Both the position numbers and the translations under genes were made by a program. Below are positions 8,111 to 15,991 of a stretch of DNA of 64,000 nt, piece after piece. This stretch comes from Streptomyces sp. NBC_00285 (lineage in GTDB: Bacteria; Actinomycetota; Actinomycetes; Streptomycetales; Streptomycetaceae). The stretch covers positions 5,766,001 through 5,830,000 of the forward strand of contig NZ_CP108055.1 in the NCBI RefSeq assembly GCF_036174265.1, in the 5' to 3' direction. Below the pieces are notes generated by a model. It was not told where the DNA came from and ran no database searches. It was given only the letters and a program-made list of their open reading frames with translations. Within the stretch, counting starts at the first letter, position 1. The number at the start of each line of letters is the position of its first letter.

Positions 8111-9473
8111 GGTGGGCGGCGTGACGGAGACGGGGATCCAGCGGGCGGTCGTGAGCCGCGTGCTGCGTCGACTGCGGGTGTTTCGCGAGGACCTCTGGAG
8201 TTTCGAGGCCGACCCGATGCCCCCTTCCGTGTGGGTGCGCTGGCTGCCGCACGGTGTGCTGTGCTTGGTCGCCTTCGGAGTCACTCTGGGCGCGGTGGCC
8301 CAGCTCGTGGACGACGGCGGGGTGGGCACCCAGCTCGCCTTCGTCATCGGTCTCGCGCAGGGTGCCGCCGTGGTGTTCGCGCTCTGGCGGCCCGTCCCGG
8401 CGTGGTGGCTGTCGACGGCGGCCATGGTGGTGGGCGCCTTCGAGGTGCGCCGCCACCTGCTCGCCGGCGGTGCCCACGACGTCCCCTGGCCGTGGACGAC
8501 GGCGGGGATCATCGGGCACCTGGCGGTCCTGCTGCTGCTCGCCCTGAGGGTCCCTACCCGGGTGTCGGTCGAGGCACTGGCCGTGAACCTTCTTCTGACC
8601 TACGTCATCCAGGGACTGGTGGGCGCTGCCGACTACGCGCCCACCGGGCTGCTCACGGCCCTCCTGTGCACGATCGTCGTGGTCCTCGGCACAGCCCTGC
8701 GAGGCCGCCGCGAGGCCCGCGCGGAACTCGGCCGGCAGACCACGCTCACCGCGGAGGAGCGGGCCCGTCGCACCCTCCTGGAGGAGCGCAGCCGTATCGC
8801 GCGCGAACTGCACGACGTCGTCGCCCACCACATGTCCGTCATCTCGATCCAGGCGCAGGTCGCCCCGCACCTCGTGGAGAACCCGTCCGAGGAGCTCCAG
8901 GAGAACCTCGCCGGCATCAGGGAGAACGCGCTGGAGGCACTGACCGAGCTGCGCCGGGTGCTGGGAGTGCTGCGCTCCGAGAACCCCGACGCCCCGGACC
9001 TCGTCGACACCCCGGGCACCGGAACCGCCCCGCACACCCCGCAGCCCACCCTCGACCGGCTCGACGCGCTGGTGGAGAACACTCGGGCGGCCGGACTGAG
9101 CGTCCAGGTCGACGTACTGGGCACACGGCGGCCGTTGCCGTCCGGTGTGGAACTGTCGGCGTACCGGATCGTGCAGGAGGCACTGAGCAACGTCCTGCGT
9201 CACGCGCCCGGCGCGACCGCCTCGGTCAGGCTCGTCCACTATCTGCACGGGGTGGACGTGCGGATCGCCAACTCCCGCCCCCTGCGCAGCGTGGCGGTCT
9301 CGCCGGGCGCGGGGCACGGCCTGCTCGGCATGCGGGAGCGGGCTGCGATGCTCGGCGGGACTCTGCGTGCCGGCCCCCGGCCCGACGGCGGCTACGAGGT
9401 GGCCGCGTATCTTCCGACGTCGCCCCCGGGCGGCCCCGACCAGGCCAGTGACTCGAAGGACGGCACCGTATGA
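8103..9473 (+). CDS. Sensor histidine kinase, NarL type
   Basis: A 456-residue kinase with a GTG start overlapping the acyltransferase; a second GTG at 8121 is a possible alternative. The N-terminal part has about five or six hydrophobic segments and no large extracellular domain, so it probably senses at or in the membrane. The HisKA_3 dimer region holds the phosphorylated His237 (ARELHDVVAHHMS), followed by HATPase_c with YRIVQEALSNVLRHA (N box) and GAGHGLLGMRERAAML (G box). It overlaps the response regulator by 4 bases. Its closest relative in the window is the kinase at 10247. Confidence 0.95.
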   Translation: MPRVGGVTETGIQRAVVSRVLRRLRVFREDLWSFEADPMPPSVWVRWLPHGVLCLVAFGVTLGAVAQLVDDGGVGTQLAFVIGLAQGAAVVFALWRPVPAWWLSTAAMVVGAFEVRRHLLAGGAHDVPWPWTTAGIIGHLAVLLLLALRVPTRVSVEALAVNLLLTYVIQGLVGAADYAPTGLLTALLCTIVVVLGTALRGRREARAELGRQTTLTAEERARRTLLEERSRIARELHDVVAHHMSVISIQAQVAPHLVENPSEELQENLAGIRENALEALTELRRVLGVLRSENPDAPDLVDTPGTGTAPHTPQPTLDRLDALVENTRAAGLSVQVDVLGTRRPLPSGVELSAYRIVQEALSNVLRHAPGATASVRLVHYLHGVDVRIANSRPLRSVAVSPGAGHGLLGMRERAAMLGGTLRAGPRPDGGYEVAAYLPTSPPGGPDQASDSKDGTV

Positions 9474-10144
9474 CGAGCAGCCCCATCCGTGTACTGATCG
9501 CCGACGACCAGCAGATGGTCCGGCAGGGCTTCAGCGTGCTGCTGGGCGCGCAGCCCGGCATCGACGTGGTCGGACAGGCGGTCGACGGCCTGGACGCCAT
9601 CGCCAAGGTCGACGAACTCGTCCCGGACGTGGTCCTGATGGACATCCGCATGCCCGAGCTGGGCGGCATCGAGGCCACCCGCCGCATCACGGGCGAGCGC
9701 CCGGAGATCAAGGTCCTCGTGCTGACCACCTTCGACCTCGACGAGTACGTCTACGAGGCGTTGCGGGCCGGGGCGTCCGGGTTCCTGCTGAAGGACGCCT
9801 CCGCGGAGCAGCTCGCCGAGGCGGTGCGGGTGGTGGCGGCCGGGGACGCGCTGCTCGCGCCCGGTATCACCCGCCGTCTGATCGCCGAGTTCTCGCGCCT
9901 CGACGACCGGCCCCGGGCCCCGCTCAAGAGCCGGGTGGGGGAGCTCACCGAGCGCGAGACGGAGGTCCTCGCCCTGATCGCGCAGGGACTGTCGAACGCG
10001 GAGATCGCCGGACGACTCGTGGTCGCCGAGCAGACGGTGAAGACGCACGTGGGCCGCATCCTGGTGAAGCTGGGCCTCAGGGACCGGACCCAGGCGGCGG
10101 TGTTCGCGTACGAGTCGGGGCTGGTGCGGCCGTCGCGGTACTGA
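9470..10144 (+). CDS. NarL/LuxR response regulator
   Basis: A 224-residue regulator coupled to the preceding kinase by ATGA. The receiver domain (1-120) has the phosphoacceptor Asp58 in VVLMDIRMPE, the switch VLTTFDLDEY and the lysine in FLLKDAS. The C-terminal LuxR helix-turn-helix is LTERETEVLALIAQGLSNAE to THVGRILVKLG. It most likely controls its own operon; the 17-bp element at 5598 is a candidate site. Its last 45 coding bases before the tail are identical to those of the second regulator at 11632. Confidence 0.96.
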   Translation: MTSSPIRVLIADDQQMVRQGFSVLLGAQPGIDVVGQAVDGLDAIAKVDELVPDVVLMDIRMPELGGIEATRRITGERPEIKVLVLTTFDLDEYVYEALRAGASGFLLKDASAEQLAEAVRVVAAGDALLAPGITRRLIAEFSRLDDRPRAPLKSRVGELTERETEVLALIAQGLSNAEIAGRLVVAEQTVKTHVGRILVKLGLRDRTQAAVFAYESGLVRPSRY

Positions 10145-10164
10145 CTCCCGTCCCCCCGGGGGAC

Positions 10165-10181
10165 CCCGTAGTACCTGAGAG
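10165..10181 (+). promoter_or_regulatory. 17-bp element, copy 2, upstream of second TCS
   Basis: An exact repeat of the element at 5598-5614, lying 65 bases before the start of the second kinase. Its flanks are unrelated to the first copy, so selection on this core is plausible. Confidence 0.55.
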
Positions 10182-10246
10182 GGATGCCCGAGGACCCGTC
10201 TCACTGGGGACGACGGGAGCCCCGGCTCACACCTACCGTTTCGAAT

Positions 10247-11635
10247 GTGACCGAGACGACCGAGACACACATGACACTTCCGCACGGCGGCAGCGGCGAG
10301 TTCGACACGTACCAGCCCCGCAGCCCGGAGTTCAAGGCCGCCGTGGACGCCCTGCGTGGCCTGCGGCACGACTTGATCAGCGATGCCTTCGCCTATCGCC
10401 CGCTGCCCCCGATGCGCGTCGGCAGGGGGCTCTCCGGTGGGCTGCCCGGCCGAGTGCGGGGGTACGCGGCCTGGACACCGCACGTGCTGATCACCGCGGC
10501 CGGCCTGGTCGCGATGCTCATCGGCTCGTCCAACAGCAACAACAACAACGGCACGGCCACCGACCTCCTCGTCGGCGTGCTCGCCCTGGCCCCGGTCCTG
10601 CTGACCATGGTGCGGCCGGTCCTGGCCTTCTGGGTCTCGATGGCCGCGACCGCGATCACCTACGCGGTGGCATCCACCGCCTGGGACGAGTGGCCCTGGC
10701 TGGACGGCAGCTTCGCCTGCCACCTCATGGTGCTCACGCTGGTGGCCATACGCACCAGGCCGCGCACAGCGGCGTGGATGTGGCTGCTGACCGGAATCTA
10801 CGGCCTGCTGTGGGAGGGAGCCTTCAGCGGTGGGCACTACAACAGCACCGACACGGTGCAGCTGCTGTTCGTCTCCGCCCTGGCTCTGCTCGCCGTGAGC
10901 GTCTGGCACATACGCCGGGACGCCCAGCAGACGGTGACCGCCCAACAGACGGTGACCGCCCACGAGCGCTCCCGCCGCACGCTGCTGGAGGAGCGCACGA
11001 CCATCGCCCGCGAGCTGCACGACGTGGTGGCCCACCACATGTCGGTCGTCGCCATCCAGGCGGAGGCCGCGCCCTACCGGGTGGAGAACCCGCCGCCGGA
11101 GCTGGAGAAGGCGTTCGCCACCATCCGGGAGAACGCGGTGGCGGCCCTGACCGAGCTGCGCCGGGTCCTGGGCGTGGTCCGCGCCGAGGACTACGAGGCC
11201 CCGGACGCCCCGCAGCCCACCCTGGCCGATCTGGACGCGCTGCTCGCCAACGTGCGGGACGCGGGTCTGAGCGTCGACAAGGTGCTGACCGGAGCCGTGC
11301 ATGAACTGCCGCAGGGTGTCGAGCTGTCGGCGTACCGGATCGTGCAGGAGGCGCTCAGCAACACCCTGCGTCACGCACCCGGCGCGAGTGCTCGGGTCGA
11401 GGTGTCGTATGTCCTCGGCGGCCTGGGTCTGCGCATGGTCAACGGCCCGCTGCCCTTGCCGTCGCTGGTGAAGTCCTCGCCCGGAGCGGGGCACGGCATC
11501 ACCGGCATGCGGGAGCGGGTCTCCATGCTGAACGGCGAGATGACGGCGGGCCCCACGGACGAGGGAGGGTACGAGGTGACGGTGTTCCTGCCGGTGCCGC
11601 TGCCGGTGCAGTTCGAGGACGGGGCTGAGGCATGA
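10247..11635 (+). CDS. Sensor histidine kinase, NarL type (second system)
   Basis: The start is uncertain: GTG at 10247 gives 462 residues, ATG at 10271 gives 454, and none has a strong ribosome-binding site. Residues about 65-215 hold six or so hydrophobic segments, with a low-complexity SSNSNNNNGTATD loop between the first two. His258 in ARELHDVVAHHMS is the phosphorylation site. YRIVQEALSNTLRHAP and GAGHGITGMRERVSML are the ATP-binding boxes. It is a clear paralogue of the kinase at 8103, and it overlaps its regulator by 4 bases. Confidence 0.94.
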   Translation: MTETTETHMTLPHGGSGEFDTYQPRSPEFKAAVDALRGLRHDLISDAFAYRPLPPMRVGRGLSGGLPGRVRGYAAWTPHVLITAAGLVAMLIGSSNSNNNNGTATDLLVGVLALAPVLLTMVRPVLAFWVSMAATAITYAVASTAWDEWPWLDGSFACHLMVLTLVAIRTRPRTAAWMWLLTGIYGLLWEGAFSGGHYNSTDTVQLLFVSALALLAVSVWHIRRDAQQTVTAQQTVTAHERSRRTLLEERTTIARELHDVVAHHMSVVAIQAEAAPYRVENPPPELEKAFATIRENAVAALTELRRVLGVVRAEDYEAPDAPQPTLADLDALLANVRDAGLSVDKVLTGAVHELPQGVELSAYRIVQEALSNTLRHAPGASARVEVSYVLGGLGLRMVNGPLPLPSLVKSSPGAGHGITGMRERVSMLNGEMTAGPTDEGGYEVTVFLPVPLPVQFEDGAEA

Positions 11636-12297
11636 CCATCCGGGTCCTGGTCGCGGACGACCAGATGATGGTCCGCGAGGGCTTCTCGGTGCTGCTGAAC
11701 GCGATGCCGGGCATCGAGGTGGTCGGTGAGGCCGTCAACGGCCGGGAGGCGGTCGACCGGGTCCGTGAACTCGCCCCGGACGTGGTCCTGATGGACATCC
11801 GCATGCCCGAGCTGAACGGCATCGAGGCGACGAGGGAGATCGTCGCGGCGGACGGCACGGCGAAGGTCCTGGTCCTGACGACCTTCGACCTCGACGAGTA
11901 CGTCTACCAGGCACTGCGCGCGGGAGCCTCGGGCTTCCTCCTCAAAGATGCCTCGGCCCACCAACTCGCTGACGGAGTAAAGGTGGTGGCCTCCGGCGAG
12001 GCGCTCCTCGCGCCCTCCGTCACCCGGCGCCTGATCACGGAGTTCGCCAAGCTCTCCGAGTCCCCCCGCCTCATACCCTCGGCGCACACGGCCTACGGCG
12101 ACCTGACCTACCGCGAGACGGAAGTACTGATCCACATCGCCCAGGGCCTGTCGAACTTCGAGATGGCCGAGCGCCTGATGGTCGCGGAGTCGACGATCAA
12201 GACCCACGTCAGCCGGGTCCTGGTGAAACTGGGCCTCAGGGACCGGACCCAGGCGGCGGTGTTCGCGTACGAGGCGCGGTTGGTGACGCCGGGCTGA
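11632..12297 (+). CDS. NarL/LuxR response regulator (second system)
   Basis: A 221-residue regulator starting inside the stop of its kinase. Asp55 in VVLMDIRMPEL is the phosphoacceptor, and VLTTFDLDEYVY and FLLKDASA complete the receiver. The HTH runs from LTYRETEVLIHIAQGLSNFE to THVSRVLVKLG. It is about as similar to the first regulator as the kinases are to each other, so the locus arose by duplication of a whole kinase-regulator pair. Crosstalk between the two pairs is possible because their receiver surfaces are alike. Confidence 0.95.
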   Translation: MTIRVLVADDQMMVREGFSVLLNAMPGIEVVGEAVNGREAVDRVRELAPDVVLMDIRMPELNGIEATREIVAADGTAKVLVLTTFDLDEYVYQALRAGASGFLLKDASAHQLADGVKVVASGEALLAPSVTRRLITEFAKLSESPRLIPSAHTAYGDLTYRETEVLIHIAQGLSNFEMAERLMVAESTIKTHVSRVLVKLGLRDRTQAAVFAYEARLVTPG

Positions 12298-12320
12298 CGG
12301 GGACGGCTGTCACCGTCGAG

Positions 12321-12635
12321 TCAGAATTCGGTGCCGCCACCGGAGAAACGTACGGGTGACACGAGCGCGATGCGGATCAGGCCGGGCTCGGGAGGAGGTG
12401 CGTCGTAGACGTAGGTGACCGTGAGTGCGGGGCGTACGTCCGTGTTTTCGAGACGTGTCGTATAGATCTTCATGGCGCCGACGGCACTTTGTGCTCGCCG
12501 ACCGAGTGCCGGGTTCTTCTCCAGTTCGGCTCGCAGGGTCTCGACGGCTTCGAGTGTTCCGCGACCGATGGCGAGGCAGCGGGCGTGGGCCTCACGGGTG
12601 ATCTCGGCGACGACCGGTTGCTGATCGTCGCTCAC
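12321..12635 (-). CDS. Conserved hypothetical protein, second gene of a pair
   Basis: A 104-residue protein with a GTG start that overlaps the stop of the preceding gene (GTGA). It is soluble, with a helical first half (AHARCLAIGRGTLEAVETLRAELEKNPALGRR) and a C-terminal strand-rich part ending LIRIALVSPVRFSGGGTEF. The size and the tight coupling to another small gene recall toxin-antitoxin pairs, but no RelE or other catalytic motif was recognised. The function is unknown. Confidence 0.7.
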   Translation of the reverse strand: MSDDQQPVVAEITREAHARCLAIGRGTLEAVETLRAELEKNPALGRRAQSAVGAMKIYTTRLENTDVRPALTVTYVYDAPPPEPGLIRIALVSPVRFSGGGTEF

Positions 12636-12922
12636 CGACCGTTGCCCCGAGCAGTGCGGATTTCGGCGACAGCGGCGGCGACGGCCGAATCGAAGTCGGG
12701 ATCCTGGCGCGCTGCGACCCGGCCGCGGAACTCCTCGACCAGGCGGACGACTCCGGAAAGGTCGGCCGGATCGGCATGGTTGATCTCACGGGCCAGCTCG
12801 GCCTCGAAATCGTCGGCGTCGCCGGGGAAGCCGTAGCCCATGGTCAGGGCTGCACGAAGCTCCCCGATGGTGCGCATGGGGGGGAGGTGGGGCTGGCCGG
12901 ACTCTGTCGGTCGGGTAGTCAT
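12632..12922 (-). CDS. Small acidic protein (DUF6247-like), first gene of a pair
   Basis: A 96-residue protein. The start at 12922 has AAAGGGAG eight bases upstream. The sequence is acidic and helical, with MRTIGELRAALTMGYGF, then FEAELAREINHADPADLSGVVRLVEEF and a C-terminal DPDFDSAVAAAVAEI. It resembles the actinobacterial DUF6247 family of unknown role, though this assignment is tentative. It is followed without a gap by the gene at 12321. Confidence 0.65.
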   Translation of the reverse strand: MTTRPTESGQPHLPPMRTIGELRAALTMGYGFPGDADDFEAELAREINHADPADLSGVVRLVEEFRGRVAARQDPDFDSAVAAAVAEIRTARGNGR

Positions 12923-13014
12923 GGCGTCGGCTCCCTTTCGCAGTGTCGCTTTCACCGTACCCGGATGCTTCCGCCACTGGTCGCGGCTTACGAACCGCGT
13001 TCGTCGCGGCCTAC

Positions 13015-13419
13015 TCACGCCACGGCCAGTTCGCACCAGACGTACTTGCCTCGGTTGCCGTTTCTGGACAGCGGCTGCCAGCCCCACACGTCGGCGCAGG
13101 CGCGGACCAGAGCGAGGCCGCGGCCGTTCTCGGCGTCGGTGAGGTGGGTCAGGGGACCCGGTGGCTCGGGCGGCTCGGGGTCCGCGTCCCACGCGCCGAG
13201 GCGGAGCGTTCCGGGCGGTGACCAGCGCACCCGTAGGGCTGCGGGCCCCTTGGTGTGCAGTACGGCGTTGGAGACCAGTTCGGTGGCGAGCAGTTCCGCG
13301 GTGTCGACCAGGGTGATCAGGCCGTGCATCGTCAGGATGAGGCGCAGGGTCCGGCGGCTGACGGTGACGGCTCGGGGGTCGTTGGGGATGTTGAGCACGT
13401 ACTCCCAGGGTTCGGGCAT
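13015..13419 (-). CDS. ATP-binding regulator (RsbW-like HATPase_c_2)
   Basis: A 134-residue protein. ACGGAG precedes the start at 13419. The GHKL-type ATPase boxes are LLATELVSNAVLHTKGPAALRV (N box, residues about 46-67) and DAENGRGLALVRACADVWG (G box), with the catalytic-lid region shortened. Proteins of this type are anti-sigma-factor-like kinases that occur in streptomycetes beside WhiJ/DUF397 pairs. It is divergent from the HTH gene at 13638, with a perfect palindrome between them. Confidence 0.88.
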   Translation of the reverse strand: MPEPWEYVLNIPNDPRAVTVSRRTLRLILTMHGLITLVDTAELLATELVSNAVLHTKGPAALRVRWSPPGTLRLGAWDADPEPPEPPGPLTHLTDAENGRGLALVRACADVWGWQPLSRNGNRGKYVWCELAVA

Positions 13420-13553
13420 ACGGCAACTCCGTTCAGGTGATGGGGGGTTGCGGTCGGCGGGCGGTGGCAGTGTCGCGCCGTCATGGCAGGACGGCGAGGT
13501 GCGCTTCCGGTACCCCGGGGTTCCGCAGCGTGTGCGTCGCGTCACCGACAGTA

Positions 13554-13571
13554 GAGGAGTAATTACTCCTC
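13554..13571. promoter_or_regulatory. Perfect 18-bp palindrome, candidate operator
   Basis: GAGGAGTAATTACTCCTC reads the same on both strands. It lies between the divergent ATPase gene (start 13419) and HTH gene (start 13638), 66 bases before the latter. AT at the centre and GC-rich arms are typical of a dimeric HTH operator. The XRE protein next door is the natural candidate ligand; this is inferred. Confidence 0.6.
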
Positions 13572-13637
13572 ATGCAAGGGATTGGCGTAGCCTGGCGCTC
13601 GAACGAGGCATTACGGCAGGGCTGTTGAGGAGGGTGC

Positions 13638-14492
13638 ATGGCGCCGAGGAGTCACCCCACCGCGAGGCAAGTGCGGTTGGGCACCGAGTTGCGTCGACTG
13701 CGGGAGGCTGCCGGACTGAAGGCGCGCGAGGTGGCCGGGCTTCTGAATTCGACCTCCGCTCAGATAAGTCAGGTGGAACTGGGCCTCTCCGGTGCAAGCG
13801 AGGAGCGGGTGCGGCGTCTCGCGGCGCATTACGCCTGCGCGGACAGGATGTTGATCGACGGCCTCGTGGCCATGGCGACCGACCGTACGCGTGGCTGGTG
13901 GGAGGACTACCGGGGAGTGCTGCCCCAGACGACCCTTGACGTGGCAGAAGCGGAGCATCATGCGAGGTTTCTGCGCGAGACAGTGATCACCTATGTCCCC
14001 GGGCTCCTCCAGACCTCGGACTACACCCACGCGGTGCTCACCTACGTGCGTCCCGAGTTGCCGGAGAACGAGGTGGCGCAGCGCGTCGAGTACCGGATGA
14101 AGCGCCGCGCGGTCATCGAGCGCGACACCCCGGTCCCGTACGAGACAGTCGTCCATGAGTTCGCCCTGCGTGTGCATGTGTCCGACCGCCGGACGTCGCT
14201 CGCCCAACTCCGTTTCATCCTGGACAAGATCGAGGCAGGCCAGGCGAGGGTACGTGTCATCCCTGTCGAACGCGAAAGCTTCGCCGGCGCTGATGCCTCG
14301 ATGCTGTATCTGGGCGGCCCGGTGCCGCAGTTGGACACGGCACTCCGGGACGCCCCCACCGGCGCGCGCTACATCGATGCGCCGTCGCAGCTGGAACAGC
14401 TTCGTGCTCTCTTCCATAGGGTGCAGTCAGCGTCGCTGGACCCCATCGCGTCGCGCGACTTCATCCACCGACTGACGAAGGAGCTGCAATGA
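13638..14492 (+). CDS. WhiJ-like XRE HTH regulator with DUF5753
   Basis: A 284-residue regulator. Residues about 14-70 are an XRE helix-turn-helix (LRRLREAAGLKAREVAGLL, SAQISQVELG). The remainder is DUF5753, marked by the FLRETVITYVPGLLQTSDYT segment, RMKRRAVIERD and the C-terminal YIDAPSQLEQLRALF. This architecture is that of WhiJ-type regulators that work with DUF397 partners in streptomycete development and antibiotic control. It starts ATG and overlaps the DUF397 gene by 4 bases. Confidence 0.93.
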   Translation: MAPRSHPTARQVRLGTELRRLREAAGLKAREVAGLLNSTSAQISQVELGLSGASEERVRRLAAHYACADRMLIDGLVAMATDRTRGWWEDYRGVLPQTTLDVAEAEHHARFLRETVITYVPGLLQTSDYTHAVLTYVRPELPENEVAQRVEYRMKRRAVIERDTPVPYETVVHEFALRVHVSDRRTSLAQLRFILDKIEAGQARVRVIPVERESFAGADASMLYLGGPVPQLDTALRDAPTGARYIDAPSQLEQLRALFHRVQSASLDPIASRDFIHRLTKELQ

Positions 14493-14689
14493 ACTGGCGG
14501 AAGTCCAGCCACTCCGGCGGCGGCGAGGGCGATGCCTGCGTCGAGATCGCGAACGTCCACCCCCGAATAGCCGTCCGCGACTCCAAGACCCCCTCCCGCG
14601 CCACCCTCTCCTTCCCGGCCCCCGCCTTCACCGCCCTGATCGACCACCTGAAGGAACACTCCTGGTCAGACGCCCCCATCAGCGGTTAG
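14489..14689 (+). CDS. DUF397 small partner protein
   Basis: A 66-residue protein. It opens with the family signature NWRKSSHSGGGEGDACVEIA and continues with the IAVRDSKTP and LSFPAPAFTALIDHLK strands typical of DUF397. Such proteins act together with the upstream WhiJ-like regulator; direct antagonism of it is the usual idea. Its stop lies only 9 bases before the P450 start, so the P450 is probably in the same transcript. Confidence 0.93.
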   Translation: MNWRKSSHSGGGEGDACVEIANVHPRIAVRDSKTPSRATLSFPAPAFTALIDHLKEHSWSDAPISG

Positions 14690-14698
14690 CGTCCCCGC

Positions 14699-15904
14699 AT
14701 GACCGCCTTCGATCCCTGGGACCCGGCGTTTCTCGCCGACCCGTACCCCGCCTACGCCGAGCTGCGTGCCAAGGGCCGGGTGCAGTACTTCGAGCCGACG
14801 GACCAGTGGCTCGTCCCGCACCACGCGGACGTATCCGCGCTGCTCAGGGACCGGAGGCTGGGGCGGACGTATCAGCACCGGTTCACGCACGAGGACTTCG
14901 GGCGGACCGCGCCGCCCGCAGCGCACGAGCCGTTCCACACGCTCAACGATCACGGGATGCTCGACCTGGAGCCGCCGGACCACACCCGGATCCGGCGACT
15001 GGTGTCGAAGGCGTTCACGCCGCGCACGGTCGAGCAGCTCAAGCCGTATGTGACGAAGCTGGCCGGTGAGCTGGTGGACCGGCTCGTCGCGGAGGGCGGC
15101 GGTGATCTGCTCACCGATGTGGCCGAGCCCCTCCCCGTCGCGGTGATCGCCGAGATGCTGGGGATCCCGGAGGCGGACCGGGCACCGCTTCGGCCCTGGT
15201 CGGCGGACATCTGCGGGATGTACGAGCTGAGCCCGCCGCAGGACGTGGCGGCGAGGGCGGTGCGGGCGTCGGTCGAGTTCTCCGAGTACCTGCTGGAGCT
15301 GATCGCCGAGCGGCGCGAGAGCCCCGGGGACGATCTGATCTCGGGGCTCATCGCCGCGCACGACGAGGGCGACCGGCTCACCGAGCAGGAGATGATCTCC
15401 ACCTGCGTCCTGCTGCTCAACGCGGGCCACGAGGCCACCGTGAACGCCACCGTCAACGGCTGGCACGCCCTGTTCCGCAACCCCGGCCAACTGCAAGAAC
15501 TGCGCGCGGACCACTCCCTCGTCCCGCGGGCCGTCGAAGAGCTCATGCGCTACGACACCCCGCTCCAGCTCTTCGAACGCTGGGTGCTGGACGACATCGA
15601 GATCGACGGGACGACGATCCCGAGGGGCGCCGAGATCGCCATGCTCTTCGGCTCCGCCAACCACGACCCCGCGGTGTTCCCGGACCCCGGGCACCTCGAC
15701 CTCACCCGCACGGACAACCCGCACATCTCCTTCAGCGCCGGTATCCACTACTGCATCGGCGCCCCCCTGGCCCGTATCGAACTGGCGGCGTCCATGACGG
15801 CCCTGCTGGAGAAGGCCCCGACGCTGGCCCTGGCGGCGGAGCCGCAGCGCAAGCCGAACTTTGTGATCCGGGGGCTGGAGGGACTGCGCGTCGAGGTGAT
15901 GTGA
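14699..15904 (+). CDS. Cytochrome P450
   Basis: A 401-residue soluble bacterial P450. The I-helix motif is LLNAGHEATVNA, the ExxR pair is in PRAVEELMRYDTP, and the heme loop FSAGIHYCIGAPLARIELA carries the thiolate ligand Cys352. The length and motifs fit the CYP105/107-like group of streptomycete hydroxylases. No ferredoxin, reductase or biosynthetic gene cluster lies next to it, so its substrate is open. The 9-base gap to DUF397 suggests it is controlled by the WhiJ-like set. Confidence 0.95.
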   Translation: MTAFDPWDPAFLADPYPAYAELRAKGRVQYFEPTDQWLVPHHADVSALLRDRRLGRTYQHRFTHEDFGRTAPPAAHEPFHTLNDHGMLDLEPPDHTRIRRLVSKAFTPRTVEQLKPYVTKLAGELVDRLVAEGGGDLLTDVAEPLPVAVIAEMLGIPEADRAPLRPWSADICGMYELSPPQDVAARAVRASVEFSEYLLELIAERRESPGDDLISGLIAAHDEGDRLTEQEMISTCVLLLNAGHEATVNATVNGWHALFRNPGQLQELRADHSLVPRAVEELMRYDTPLQLFERWVLDDIEIDGTTIPRGAEIAMLFGSANHDPAVFPDPGHLDLTRTDNPHISFSAGIHYCIGAPLARIELAASMTALLEKAPTLALAAEPQRKPNFVIRGLEGLRVEVM

Positions 15905-15991
15905 TCACTCGTTCGGCTGATCACCGGGTGATCGGGCACGCGCTTCGTCTGAGGCTCGCCACACTGGCCACAGCCTGAGAGGGGGTGCACC

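Noticed and set aside
13554..13571. 18-bp palindrome considered as a phage attachment core
   Set aside because: No integrase, tRNA or direct repeat is near, and its place between divergent regulatory genes fits an operator.
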